Position numbers and translations under genes: made by a program. From contig NZ_CP030850.1 in assembly GCF_003325355.1 (NCBI RefSeq), positions 2,728,001 to 2,792,000 of the forward strand: a stretch of DNA of 64,000 bases. The letters are read 5' to 3'. Shown here piece by piece: positions 32,916-42,305 of the stretch; the first letter of the stretch is position 1; each line of letters opens with the position of its first letter. Below the pieces are notes generated by a model. That model made no database searches. It saw nothing but the letters and a program-made list of their open reading frames with translations, and was not told the origin of the DNA. The stretch is from Runella rosea (GTDB lineage: Bacteria; Bacteroidota; Bacteroidia; Cytophagales; Spirosomataceae).

Positions 32916-35159
32916 ATGACTCTAAAAAGGCTTTTTTTGGGCTTGTTTCTGTTGGTATTGACTTCGGCATTACCTGCATTGGCAATGGAAGTTGACTCAA
33001 CCGACACAAATTTTCCTGTACCTTTAAAGCCAACCGCTGGAGTCGCAATTATTCCTCGCCGTAGCCCCGCATCTCTGCCCATCAAAGCGCCTAAAATGAC
33101 GGATAAACGTTTCCGTCAACTCAATAATGCGGGTATTCAACAGGCTTATCAACTTAAACTTCAGACGTCCCAATCGCTCTTCTTGCAAGCGCAAGAACAT
33201 TCTTCTGCCAACGATACCTTATTGTACAATCTCTCACTTACAACGGGTTTGCTCAAAAACTACAATGATGCCTTAGAAATCATGACACAAACGGGCGTTG
33301 GACGGCGGTATTTACACAACAAAGGGGTCTGGGAAGCGCAAAAAGGAGAATTCAATAAAAGCTTGGCGACTTGGGCGTTGGCCCAACCAACCGATACGCT
33401 ATTGTTTAATATGGCCTTGGCCGAGTACCGTCTTCATAATCTATCGGGAGCGCAGGAGCACACCAAACGCATTGGATTTGCCAAAGCCGCCGAATTCCAC
33501 GAACTGTACGCCAACATTGCTTTTCGGTTGGGTGATTACAAAAATGCCGAGAAACTTTACGAAAAAGCCGAGAAATTCACCCTCAAAACAGGCAGAAATG
33601 CTACAGGGCCGAGGCTGTTGGTTCAACGCGGGAACACCCACCTTGCCCAGCACGAATATGAGCAGGCGGAGGTATTGTACCGCGAATATTTAGACTTAAA
33701 AGACCCTTATTATCGTTTTGCAGCCCATTTGGGGCTCGGCCACGCGCTGTATCGACAGCGAAAATACCAACTTGCCGTGTTGGAATACGATGCCGCCTGT
33801 CGCCACAATGAAGCATCGGCCGAAGCGTGGTTGAGCCTCGGCAATGCGTATGTAGGCACCAATGGCCAACGGCAGGCCCAGAAGGCTTTTGAACGCGCCC
33901 TCGACTTGGACTCCACCCAAAAAAGCGCTTGGCTGGGACTAGGAATGGTCAATTATCGCCTACGAAATTTTGGGGAAGCGGTCTGCTGTTTTGACCAAGC
34001 AGGCGAGATTCTGAATGTAAAAAACCGTAACCACGCTGATTTTTTTGCGGCCCGCGCCTTTTGCCGCTTGTACACCGAACAATCAAAACTCGCCAAAGAC
34101 GATGTGCAAACTGCCGTTCGGCTCGCTGGCAATGGGCTGCTGCCGTGTCTGGCCATGAGCGAATATTTACGCATTGAGGGATATTTTCTTTCTTCCCTAA
34201 AATGGCTCGAAAGAGCCATCCAGGCCAATGATGAAGCAAGTGTACGGATGCTCGTAAATCGGGGGAATATTTACCTCAAATGCCGCCAATACGATGACGC
34301 GATGGACGACTTTTCGCAGGCGCACCGCATGGACCCGAGCAATGTAAATGCAAGCAACGGCTTGGCCATTTCGCTCCTAAACAAAGATGAAATCGACCGC
34401 GCAAAGGTATTGTATGACAGCTTGCTACGGCAACGTAGACTTGCCTTGCTCTACAACAACCGGGGCATTGTTCAGTCGTATATGTCGCTGCGGGAGCGCC
34501 ATGAACGCAACCACAAAGATGAGGCCAAATTTTCAACACTGTCGATGCAAGACTTTGATAAAGCACTGGAAGTTGATTCCACCAAAAGACCGTACTATGT
34601 CAATATCGGTAATGTGTATAAAAATCGGAATGAAGAAACCCCCGCCATTGAGAATTATCAACGCTACCTGAGCCCCAACGCCATCAGTAACATGGGCGTG
34701 CTGTTTGCAAAAGAAGCTCGCCGGGATTTTTCAGGGCATTACCTCGACATTGCCATTAGTTACGACACCGCCAACGTCATTTATCTCTACAACCGCGCCA
34801 AACTGTACCACGACTACTTCAAGGATGTGTTTGTGCGTCGCGCTGATTTGAAACAGGCCTTTAAGCTCATGCCCACCAACGACATCAGCCTCAAATACAG
34901 CCCCGACGGATTTGTGACGATTTTTCTGTTTGATTACGATTTTGAAACCTACCATTTCCCAGGCGACCCGCTTTTTGACGTACAGGCGCAGCCCCTTGAT
35001 GATTTTGCGTTTTTGCCCTCTATAGATTTTATCCCGATGGACGGCGGTGGAGATGTCTTTAAAAAAGGAAAAGGAGGTCATTTAGTTACGAAGAACCAAC
35101 TGCGCTTTCGGCCCGCTTCGCGCAGGAGCCGAGGAAAGACAAGCTGCCCAAAGATGTAG
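32916..35159 (+). CDS. Secreted TPR-repeat protein
   Basis: 747-residue exported protein made mostly of tetratricopeptide repeats. ATG at 32916 begins a signal peptide (MTLKRLFLGLFLLVLTSALP). From about residue 70 to 600 there are roughly a dozen 34-residue helical pairs, e.g. ALYRQRKYQLAVLEYDAACR, AWLSLGNAYVGTNGQRQAQK and YYVNIGNVYKNRNEETPAIE, with the usual W/L/G/Y/A/P spacing. The C-terminal ~60 residues are acidic and aromatic, then end in a basic Arg/Lys tail. Probably a periplasmic scaffold; partner unknown. Divergent from the PQQ dehydrogenase gene; the 285-nt gap between them holds no other gene. Confidence 0.88.
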   Translation: MTLKRLFLGLFLLVLTSALPALAMEVDSTDTNFPVPLKPTAGVAIIPRRSPASLPIKAPKMTDKRFRQLNNAGIQQAYQLKLQTSQSLFLQAQEHSSANDTLLYNLSLTTGLLKNYNDALEIMTQTGVGRRYLHNKGVWEAQKGEFNKSLATWALAQPTDTLLFNMALAEYRLHNLSGAQEHTKRIGFAKAAEFHELYANIAFRLGDYKNAEKLYEKAEKFTLKTGRNATGPRLLVQRGNTHLAQHEYEQAEVLYREYLDLKDPYYRFAAHLGLGHALYRQRKYQLAVLEYDAACRHNEASAEAWLSLGNAYVGTNGQRQAQKAFERALDLDSTQKSAWLGLGMVNYRLRNFGEAVCCFDQAGEILNVKNRNHADFFAARAFCRLYTEQSKLAKDDVQTAVRLAGNGLLPCLAMSEYLRIEGYFLSSLKWLERAIQANDEASVRMLVNRGNIYLKCRQYDDAMDDFSQAHRMDPSNVNASNGLAISLLNKDEIDRAKVLYDSLLRQRRLALLYNNRGIVQSYMSLRERHERNHKDEAKFSTLSMQDFDKALEVDSTKRPYYVNIGNVYKNRNEETPAIENYQRYLSPNAISNMGVLFAKEARRDFSGHYLDIAISYDTANVIYLYNRAKLYHDYFKDVFVRRADLKQAFKLMPTNDISLKYSPDGFVTIFLFDYDFETYHFPGDPLFDVQAQPLDDFAFLPSIDFIPMDGGGDVFKKGKGGHLVTKNQLRFRPASRRSRGKTSCPKM

Positions 35160-35250
35160 GGCTTACCGAATAATACCCCCAAAGTTGAAGCTGACCGGCA
35201 CAAGAAAACGCATCCCTTTGAAGCGTTGGCCGTTTTTTAAAAAAAAGCCC

Positions 35251-36666
35251 CTAAAAATACTTCACCAATAAATCCATGATTTTCCTAACATTGGCTGTGT
35301 AAGGCGGGTAAAGAAATTTCATGGTACCAAATTGCCGCTTGGACACGCCGCGCAGGTTGCTGAACTCCTGAAAACCAAAATACCCGTTTGACTTCCCAAT
35401 GCCACTGTTGTTGACCCCGCCGAAGGGCAACTCCGCGTTGCCGAACTGAATCATCACGTCATTGATGACCGTATCTCCCGCCGTGGTGTTGTTCAGGAAA
35501 TAGTCAATGTTTTTCGAATCCGTACTGTGAATGTAGAGCGCAAGCGGTTTTTCTTTGCCATTCACGTACGCGATTACCTCTTCTTTGTTTTGATAAGTCA
35601 ATACGGGCAACAGCGGGCCAAAAATTTCGTCCTGCATGATTTTCATTTCGTCGCTGACGTTGGTGAGCAAGGTTGGCTCTACGTAGTTTTGCTCGTCCAG
35701 TGTTTTTCCACCTACCACCACCGACGCCCCTTTAGCGATGGCATCGTCCAGATATCCTTTCAGGCGGTTGAAGTGCCGATTGTTGACAATTCTGGCGTAA
35801 CTGTCTGATTTTTCAGCGCCTTCACTGTACATTTTTTGGAGCGCTGTCCGATACGAAGTGATGAACTCGTCTTTTTTGGAAGCATGAATCATCACATAAT
35901 CCACCGCGATGCAGGTTTGACCATTGTTAAGGCCTTTGCTCCAAGCCGTCATTTCGGCGGCTTTTTTGATGTCGGCGGTCTCGTCAATGATGTTGGGGGA
36001 TTTTCCTCCCAGCTCCAGCGTTACGGAGGCTAAATGGTCGGCGGCGGCTCGCATGACTATTTTACCGATTGTGGGCGCACCTGTAAAGAAAATATGATTA
36101 AAAGGCAGTTTTAGCAGCTCGGCGGCTACTTCGGCATCCCCCTCAAAAACGGCAATTTCTTCTTCGGCAAACAAATTGCTGATCATTTTTTTTAGAAAAT
36201 GTGAGGTATGGGGCGTAAGCTCGGAAGGCTTCAACATGGCTACATTACCCGCCGCAATGGCCGAAATGAGGGGTTTGATGGCCAAGGCCAACGGATAATT
36301 CCAGGGTGAAATAATCAACACATTTCCTTTGGGCTCGTGTTTGATGTAATTGGAAGTCCCTATCATGCCCAGCGGCGTAGGAACGCGTTGGGGTTTCATC
36401 CAGTTTTTCAGGTTTTTGCGGGCAAATTTTATCTCTGACGTAATCGTATACACCTCTCCCAGTAGCACTTCTACCGCGGGTTTGCGAAAATCATCATACA
36501 TCGCTTTCTCTACGTCGGGCAGGTGAGCCATGAGGTAATCCAACAACACTTTTAGTTTTTCGGCACGCTCATCTGCGTTTGTTAATGCCACGTTGACGGC
36601 ATTTTTACGTTGGGCGTCAAAAACGCGTTGTAGGTCACGGGTTAAGGTTGATTCAGCGACTGCCAT
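35251..36666 (-). CDS. Aldehyde dehydrogenase, ALDH3-like
   Basis: NAD(P)-dependent aldehyde dehydrogenase of 471 residues. SPWNYPLALAIKPLISAIAAGN holds the cofactor-site Asn/Lys region; catalytic Glu in VTLELGGKSPNII and catalytic Cys in NNGQTCIAVDYVM. FGNAELPFGGVNNSGIG is the C-terminal signature. The short N-terminus and the hydrophobic end (RKIMDLLVKYF) are those of class-3 enzymes that act on medium or long-chain and aromatic aldehydes. Stands alone; divergent from the XRE regulator gene. Confidence 0.94.
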   Translation of the reverse strand: MAVAESTLTRDLQRVFDAQRKNAVNVALTNADERAEKLKVLLDYLMAHLPDVEKAMYDDFRKPAVEVLLGEVYTITSEIKFARKNLKNWMKPQRVPTPLGMIGTSNYIKHEPKGNVLIISPWNYPLALAIKPLISAIAAGNVAMLKPSELTPHTSHFLKKMISNLFAEEEIAVFEGDAEVAAELLKLPFNHIFFTGAPTIGKIVMRAAADHLASVTLELGGKSPNIIDETADIKKAAEMTAWSKGLNNGQTCIAVDYVMIHASKKDEFITSYRTALQKMYSEGAEKSDSYARIVNNRHFNRLKGYLDDAIAKGASVVVGGKTLDEQNYVEPTLLTNVSDEMKIMQDEIFGPLLPVLTYQNKEEVIAYVNGKEKPLALYIHSTDSKNIDYFLNNTTAGDTVINDVMIQFGNAELPFGGVNNSGIGKSNGYFGFQEFSNLRGVSKRQFGTMKFLYPPYTANVRKIMDLLVKYF

Positions 36667-36814
36667 GTTGGAATACGTTAATTATTAATGAATTATAAAA
36701 AATAAAGTTGCTCGTTCTAAACCAATTTCTACCCTGACACTTTTAGCCTGTGTCTAACTTTTATTTTATTATTTCTCCTCAAAAATACAATTTTCAAGGA
36801 GATTGTAGATGTAT

Positions 36815-36851
36815 TTTTAGTAAAACTGAAAATTACCTACTTTTACTAAAA
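36815..36851. promoter_or_regulatory. Inverted repeat upstream of the XRE regulator
   Basis: TTTTAGTAAAA (36815-36825) and TTTTACTAAAA (36841-36851) are perfect inverted copies with centres 26 bp apart, ending 17 nt before the ATG at 36869. Candidate autoregulatory operator. Confidence 0.5.
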
Positions 36852-36868
36852 TTTTTATCAAAATTGCC

Positions 36869-37873
36869 ATGAGTATTGTCAGTGATAATATGAAATACCT
36901 GCGCAAACTACACGGAATGACGCAGGATCAGTTTGCCCGTCGTTTGGGCATTAAGCGTGCTTCGGTAGGCGCTTATGAGGAGCAGCGCGCCAATCCTAAC
37001 ATTGATGTGTTGAAGTTAATGTCAAAACTTTTCAATGTGTCGGTGGACGATTTGCTAAAAAAAGACCTGCGCAAAATCCGTGAAACGCCCAATTTGCTCC
37101 CGATAGACAAGCCCGCCGTCGCCCCACTCGTGACCGAGCCTAAAGTGGGAATAGAACCGCAGACGTTATCTAGCATTTTTGAACAATACTATACACCTCC
37201 TGCCGCCGCTCCTCGTCCACAATCCATTCCTGCGCCGCCGTCTGTGCCAGTTGCATCTGTAATTGAGCCGCCCAAACCAGTTGCTCCAGTTCAGCCGCCG
37301 TCTCCCACGTATCAGCCGCCTGCTTTTAATAACCAATACGACAACAGCAACGGGGCTACGATGGTACAAATGCCAACGGCCGAGTACGAAAAAACATCGC
37401 CTCAGCTGATTCCTTACGTGCGCCAAAGTCAGTGGAAAGAGTACATCGAAAAGCACAACAATAGCGATTTTATCAAACGTTTGCCCGTTTTTCAGTGGCC
37501 ACTCTTGCCAAACGGCGCATACCGGGCGTTTGAAGCTGGAGATGATTTTACGTACCCCAACGCATTTTTAATTGGGCAATTTATCGGCAATTGGTACGAC
37601 ATTGCCGACGGTAAAACCTATTTATTGGTGGCCCGAAATCTGGGCGTAGTGTGTCGTAGGGTCTATAATCAGGTCAAAATCAAAGGGACGCTCTTGCTCA
37701 GTTCCGACAAAAATACCATTCCAACCTTTGAAGTGCCTCTAAAGGATGTGTTGGAAGTGTGGGAAATTAAAGCGTTTTTCAGTACGGTTTTGCCCGAGCC
37801 TACCGTATCTTTGGACCATCTTAGGCATCTGGTCAACCAAATGCAAGAAGAATTAAATCAAATTAAAAAGTAA
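36869..37873 (+). CDS. XRE-family regulator with Pro-rich linker and LexA-like C-terminal domain
   Basis: 334-residue transcriptional regulator. HTH at 1-65: MKYLRKLHGMTQDQFARRLG and KRASVGAYEEQRANP form the two DNA-contacting helices. Residues ~90-180 are a disordered Pro/Ala/Gln linker. The C-terminal ~130 residues (LPNGAYRAFEAGDDFTYPNA ... LLVARNLGVVCRRVYNQ ... LEVWEIKAFF) resemble the S24/LexA beta fold, but GDSM reads GDDF and no catalytic Ser/Lys pair is visible, so self-cleavage is unlikely. It may sense a ligand or act as a dimeriser. A perfect inverted repeat lies just upstream. Confidence 0.88.
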   Translation: MSIVSDNMKYLRKLHGMTQDQFARRLGIKRASVGAYEEQRANPNIDVLKLMSKLFNVSVDDLLKKDLRKIRETPNLLPIDKPAVAPLVTEPKVGIEPQTLSSIFEQYYTPPAAAPRPQSIPAPPSVPVASVIEPPKPVAPVQPPSPTYQPPAFNNQYDNSNGATMVQMPTAEYEKTSPQLIPYVRQSQWKEYIEKHNNSDFIKRLPVFQWPLLPNGAYRAFEAGDDFTYPNAFLIGQFIGNWYDIADGKTYLLVARNLGVVCRRVYNQVKIKGTLLLSSDKNTIPTFEVPLKDVLEVWEIKAFFSTVLPEPTVSLDHLRHLVNQMQEELNQIKK

Positions 37874-37965
37874 GGCAGTTAACTGGTATCCGTTAAAGAT
37901 TGAACGTCAAGAAAAAACGCATTACCCCCCTTTAACCTATTAACCGTTAACGATATACCCAACAA

Positions 37966-38769
37966 ATGTCCAAAGTTATTTTAATTACGGGTGCTTCTAC
38001 CGGAATTGGCCGCGCAACGGCTGAATATTTAACGCAGTTAGGGCATCGCGTGTACGGCACCAGCCGAAAACCTTTTACCGAAATCGTTCCATTTCAAACC
38101 CTACTGCTGGATGTGAATGACGAGACTTCCATTCAGGCGGCCATCGCCCAACTACTCCAACGTGAACAGCGCCTCGACGTGCTCATCAACAACGCAGGGC
38201 TGGGAATCATCGGCGCGTTGGAGGAAACCCCCGATACGCTCATTGAGCAGGTGTTTAATACCAATGTTTATGGACTGCTCCGGATGTGCCGCGCGGCGCT
38301 TCCCGTTATGAGGCTCCAAGGCAACGGACTGATTATCAATGTAGCATCTATCGCGGGACGGATGGGCTTACCCTTTCGGGGTATTTACAGCGCCAGCAAA
38401 GCCGCCGTTGAAATCCTGACCGAAACGCTGAATATCGAATTGAAACCCTTTGGCATTCGGGCGTGTAGTATTTTGCCGGGCGACGTCCGTACAAACATCA
38501 ATGCCGCTCGCTTGGTGGCCATGCCTTCGCCAGCGTCACCTTATCGTTCCTTCGTCGAAACCATGAATACTATTGTTAACGACGAAGTGAGCAAAGCCGA
38601 AGACCCACTTTACATCGCCAAAATCATTGAGCAGGCCATCAATAGTTCTTCGCCCAAAATTCACTACATCGCAGGGCCATTTTTGCAGCGGTTTTCACTT
38701 TGGCTCAAACGCTTTCTGCCGAGCCGATTCTTTGAATACCTGCTCCGAGGAAATTATGGCTTAAAATAA
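37966..38769 (+). CDS. Short-chain dehydrogenase/reductase
   Basis: 267-residue SDR. TGASTGIGRATAEYL (8-22) is the dinucleotide loop, and the Arg/Lys of GTSRKPF after strand 2 suggests NADP(H). NNAGLGIIGALEE, the catalytic Ser in NVASIAGRMGLPFRG and the YSASKAAVEIL motif are intact. The C-terminal part (KIIEQAINSSSPKIHYIAGP and a basic hydrophobic end) resembles the retinol/17-beta-HSD-like group. Function unknown. Its stop is 6 nt from that of the convergent protease gene. Confidence 0.92.
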   Translation: MSKVILITGASTGIGRATAEYLTQLGHRVYGTSRKPFTEIVPFQTLLLDVNDETSIQAAIAQLLQREQRLDVLINNAGLGIIGALEETPDTLIEQVFNTNVYGLLRMCRAALPVMRLQGNGLIINVASIAGRMGLPFRGIYSASKAAVEILTETLNIELKPFGIRACSILPGDVRTNINAARLVAMPSPASPYRSFVETMNTIVNDEVSKAEDPLYIAKIIEQAINSSSPKIHYIAGPFLQRFSLWLKRFLPSRFFEYLLRGNYGLK

Positions 38770-38775
38770 AACGCC

Positions 38776-39666
38776 TTATTTTTTCTGGTAAAACTTCACT
38801 CCGTGCTGACGCAGGAAATCCTTAATGATGGTTCCGCTAATGCACACCCCTACGTGCAGAAAAGGGTGGTTGGACACTTTGGCGCGTTGCGTACCAATCC
38901 ATACGTCGCGGTTGACCATGTCAAAGCCCAAATGAAGATGCCGCGTTGATTGTTGCATTCCGTACACCACTCCTTCCGAGTCAAACATGGGCCCGCCACT
39001 CTGGCCCACCAATCCAGGCGTACTCATCTCAATGGCGTAGGCTTGGCCCGTCTCGTCGCCGATGAAGCGAGTCACAATCCCGTCGATAGGAAAGGCGGGC
39101 GTCACGTGCGGTGCCGCACCCGTCCACTCAATATCATCAAGGTCGGCGTTGTATCGAAAATTGTTAAATTCTGAAAATGGATACCCCAAACGACAAAGTA
39201 TTTTGCCTGGTTTTACCGTCTGGTCATCCGACAGAAATTCGGCAGGCCGGCCGTAGTAAGACTTACCGTCGGTGCGAAAACGCAATAGGGCCAAGTCGTA
39301 TTTTTGGTGATACGTTACGTCAATATGCGTCAGACTGTCAAAGCAATTGATAAAGTCCATTTTTTGGGTAATAATCGTTCCCAAAGCCATGCCATGCTTT
39401 TGTTCAAGTCGCTTTTGGTGCAGGCGTAACTGAGGGTCGCGCTGATACTTGCGCAATTCGGCCGCAAACAGCGTATAATTTTGTTGAATCGCCGCGGCAT
39501 TGACAATAATCTCGGCCACGTGTCGGCACGTAACGGCATAGCCGTTTTCGTTGACAAAAAACATGGTCGCGGCCCCGGGCAGTATGTCGGATTGGTGGTA
39601 TAACCGGGTAATGATGTGAATAGGTCTGGTAAACTCGCTGACGCGCTCAATGGCTTCGACAAACAT
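38776..39666 (-). CDS. Cytosolic trypsin-like serine protease
   Basis: S1-fold protease of 296 residues from the ATG at 39666; a TTG 39 nt upstream would also read in frame. Triad: H49 (VTCRHVAE), D124 (KYDLALLRF) and S223 (GQSGGPMFD). There is no PDZ domain and no signal peptide, so it is unlike HtrA and probably intracellular. The long helical insertion between H49 and D124 (about residues 55-110, rich in Gln/Arg/Lys) is unusual. Role unknown; possibly a stress or self-defence protease (inference). Confidence 0.82.
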   Translation of the reverse strand: MFVEAIERVSEFTRPIHIITRLYHQSDILPGAATMFFVNENGYAVTCRHVAEIIVNAAAIQQNYTLFAAELRKYQRDPQLRLHQKRLEQKHGMALGTIITQKMDFINCFDSLTHIDVTYHQKYDLALLRFRTDGKSYYGRPAEFLSDDQTVKPGKILCRLGYPFSEFNNFRYNADLDDIEWTGAAPHVTPAFPIDGIVTRFIGDETGQAYAIEMSTPGLVGQSGGPMFDSEGVVYGMQQSTRHLHLGFDMVNRDVWIGTQRAKVSNHPFLHVGVCISGTIIKDFLRQHGVKFYQKK

Positions 39667-39813
39667 TCTTGAAGGGTTGGTTAGATTTTTGCGAAAGTTC
39701 CACAACTTTTGGGAAGATTAATAGCAATTCCTGTACCAGAAAAAAAAAGACAAAAATCGGAAGTCGGGCAACTGCCATCAAAGTGCTTAATTTCAGGGTT
39801 TTTATATAAAAAA

Positions 39814-39837
39814 AGCCCACAGATGGCTCTGTGGGCT
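39814..39837 (-). terminator. Rho-independent terminator of pckA
   Basis: Stem AGCCCACAGA (39814-39823) with TCTGTGGGCT (39828-39837), 4-nt loop, and on the minus strand a following T-tract (A-run at 39809-39813 of the plus strand). It lies 23 nt past the pckA stop. Confidence 0.85.
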
Positions 39838-39860
39838 AAACAAAAGTCAATGAGCACTCC

Positions 39861-41477
39861 TTAGCCAATCGGCCCACCAGCCAAAATCTGCGGACTGGCA
39901 AAATCTTGGTATCTACTAAAATTATCCCTGAACAAACCCGCTAAATGCAACGCCATGTGGTCATAAGCTTCGGGGTCTTCCCACGTATTGCGCGGATGCA
40001 ACAGCTCACTTGGCACATTCGGGCACGAATCGGGCATTTCGATGCCGAAAATCGGATGTTTTGTATAACTCACTTGGTCTAAATCACCGTTGAGGGCCGC
40101 CGTAATCATGGCTCGGGTGTAAGACAGTTTCATCCGACTGCCCACGCCGTATCCTCCCCCCGACCAGCCAGTGTTAATCAGCCACACGTTCACTTGGTGT
40201 TGGTTGATTTTTTTGCCCAACAAATCTGCGTACCGCGTAGGATGTAACGGCAAAAACGCGGCCCCAAAGCAGGCCGAAAACGTAGCCTGAGGCTCTTTTA
40301 CGCCCATTTCGGTGCCTGCTACTTTGGCCGTATAGCCCGAAATAAAATGGTACATGGCCTGTCCAGCCGTCAATCGGGAAATCGGAGGTAAAACGCCGAA
40401 GGCATCCGCCGCCAAGAAGAAAATATTTTGGGGAGCATCACCGCGCGAAGGACGCATGATGTTGGGAATGTAATGGATGGGATACGCCGTCCGGGTATTT
40501 TGCGTCACCGACCGGTCAGCATAGTTGATGGTACGCTGACCTTCTACAAAACGGGTGTTTTCAACAATCGTTCCGAAGCGAATGGCGTCGTAGATTTCGG
40601 GTTCTTTTTCGCGGGTGAGGTCAACCACTTTGGCGTAGCATCCTCCTTCAAAATTAAACACAGTTTCGTCGGCCCAACCGTGCTCATCGTCGCCAATGAG
40701 GGAGCGATTCGGGTCGGCTGAGAGGGTCGTTTTTCCCGTCCCCGACAGCCCGAAAAAAATTGCCGTATCACCTTCCTTGCCCACGTTGGCCGAGCAGTGC
40801 ATCGAAAGCACTCCGCGTTCGTGAGGTAGTTTGAAGTTGAGTACCGAAAAAATCCCTTTTTTCATTTCGCCCGCGTAGCCCGTTCCGCCAATCAGAATGA
40901 TGTTTTTGCTGAGATTTAGAATGGCAAAATTTTCGCTGCGGGTACCGTCCGTGAGTGGGTCGGCCTGAAATTCAGGAATATTGATAATGGTAAAATCAGT
41001 GTTTGGGCTTAGCAGCGCCTGCTCTTCGGGGCGCATAAACAGGTTGTAACAAAACAGGTTATGCCAAGCCCACGTATTTACGACCGTGATACCGAGGCGG
41101 TAGTTATCATGGTCGCAGGCATGAGCCTGACGTACATACACGGTCTTATCCTCCAAATAATCCAACATTTTGCGGTGCAGTGCGTCAAATTTTTGGGCAT
41201 CAAAAGGAATGTTTATGTCACTCCACCAAACGGCTTGAAGGGTTTTATCATCACTAACAATGTAGCGGTCGTTTGGAGAACGGCCCGTAAATTTTCCAGT
41301 ATCAACCATCAGCGCGCCAGTATCGGCCAACACGCCTTCGCCGTTGAGAATGGCGTGTTCAACCAACGCCGCGGGGGGTAAATTAAAATTGAATTTTTTA
41401 ACCTGTCCCAGTCCTAACAGGTTTTGTACCATGTCTTTTTTGACTTCGGCATTGTCCATTAAAGCATTCATGAGCAT
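39861..41477 (-). CDS. pckA: Phosphoenolpyruvate carboxykinase (ATP)
   Basis: Converts oxaloacetate and ATP to PEP and CO2 (EC 4.1.1.49), first step of gluconeogenesis. 538 residues from the ATG at 41477 (MLMNALMDNAEVKK); a GTG 39 nt upstream was not chosen. TGRSPNDRYIV is the oxaloacetate site, FGLSGTGKTTLSADPNRSLI contains the kinase-1a P-loop, and GDDEHGWADE and FNFEGGCYAKV bind metal. ATP-type as shown by the RTAYPIHYI and NTGWSGGGYGVG blocks. Monocistronic, with its own terminator; works with ppsA in PEP supply. Confidence 0.96.
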   Translation of the reverse strand: MLMNALMDNAEVKKDMVQNLLGLGQVKKFNFNLPPAALVEHAILNGEGVLADTGALMVDTGKFTGRSPNDRYIVSDDKTLQAVWWSDINIPFDAQKFDALHRKMLDYLEDKTVYVRQAHACDHDNYRLGITVVNTWAWHNLFCYNLFMRPEEQALLSPNTDFTIINIPEFQADPLTDGTRSENFAILNLSKNIILIGGTGYAGEMKKGIFSVLNFKLPHERGVLSMHCSANVGKEGDTAIFFGLSGTGKTTLSADPNRSLIGDDEHGWADETVFNFEGGCYAKVVDLTREKEPEIYDAIRFGTIVENTRFVEGQRTINYADRSVTQNTRTAYPIHYIPNIMRPSRGDAPQNIFFLAADAFGVLPPISRLTAGQAMYHFISGYTAKVAGTEMGVKEPQATFSACFGAAFLPLHPTRYADLLGKKINQHQVNVWLINTGWSGGGYGVGSRMKLSYTRAMITAALNGDLDQVSYTKHPIFGIEMPDSCPNVPSELLHPRNTWEDPEAYDHMALHLAGLFRDNFSRYQDFASPQILAGGPIG

Positions 41478-41515
41478 TATTGATTTGAGGAAGTGTACGT
41501 CATTTTGCGACTTCA

Positions 41516-41543
41516 CAAAGTTAGCAATGAACCCAAATTACAA
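41516..41543 (-). promoter_or_regulatory. Probable pckA promoter
   Basis: Minus strand: TTTTTG ending at 41541, 17-nt spacer, TAACTTTG (complement of 41516-41523), an exact TAnnTTTG, 38 nt before the ATG. The spacer is slightly short. Confidence 0.4.
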
Positions 41544-41783
41544 AAATATTCGCCGATGATTTTTATAATTTATTTTGCTAATTTGGTATTGCTCAAACAA
41601 CCTACCGATTTAATCTGGTGGTAGGAATGATTTGCATCAGGCTTTATAAATTTTCGAGGATATAAAACCCAATTTTAGGCCAAATACTTTTAATCACCAG
41701 ACTTTATAACGTAGTGTTTTTGGATTTTTTTAACATAATCTTCGTGATAACAAACCTTTTATCTATATATTTGTCTTACAAAT

Positions 41784-42191
41784 ATGAAACCATCGGAAGG
41801 CAGACATATCATCAGAAGGTTCATTTGCTGGGTATTACTTTTGCAAATGATTCACGTATCTATGGATACTGTCAGTCCGACGGGTTTTTCTGAGAGAGGT
41901 TTTTTCTATCAGGCAAATTCTACTTCTCACCAAGCCAACAGCCTATTTGAATGGCTTGCTGGCAACATTCTCAATCCTTCGATTTTCCATCAGGACGTTC
42001 CTGTCAGTGATAAAAATGAGGAAAGCAGCTTTTTAGAAGAATTCAGTATTTGTCTTATTTGGCCACCACTTGATTTGGAATTTATCCAACGTGGAAACCC
42101 TGAGGGGCTTTCACGCAATTTTGGCCATTATCAGGACAACTTCGTACCGCATTACAGTGAGCCTAATTCACCCCCACCGAATCAGGCTTAA
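41784..42191 (+). CDS. Hypothetical exported protein at head of efflux operon
   Basis: 135-residue protein with a basic N-terminus (MKPSEGRHIIRR) followed by a hydrophobic helix (FICWVLLLQMIHV), consistent with a signal peptide or anchor. The rest is polar with a conserved-looking middle (SIFHQDVPVSDKNEESSFLEEF) and a Pro-rich end SPPPNQA. No known domain. It precedes the RND adaptor gene by 114 nt in the same direction and may belong to the efflux operon. TATATTTG at 41766-41773 fits a -7 element, which would make the transcript nearly leaderless. Confidence 0.65.
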   Translation: MKPSEGRHIIRRFICWVLLLQMIHVSMDTVSPTGFSERGFFYQANSTSHQANSLFEWLAGNILNPSIFHQDVPVSDKNEESSFLEEFSICLIWPPLDLEFIQRGNPEGLSRNFGHYQDNFVPHYSEPNSPPPNQA

Positions 42192-42305
42192 TTTTACACT
42201 TTAGTTCAAAGTGCTTCTTTTTCGTTGAATGCCGAACATCTGCCGTTATGGGTGTTCAGTACGTTCTTTTATATTATCCATTTCTGTTTAATAACCATTA
42301 TTACA

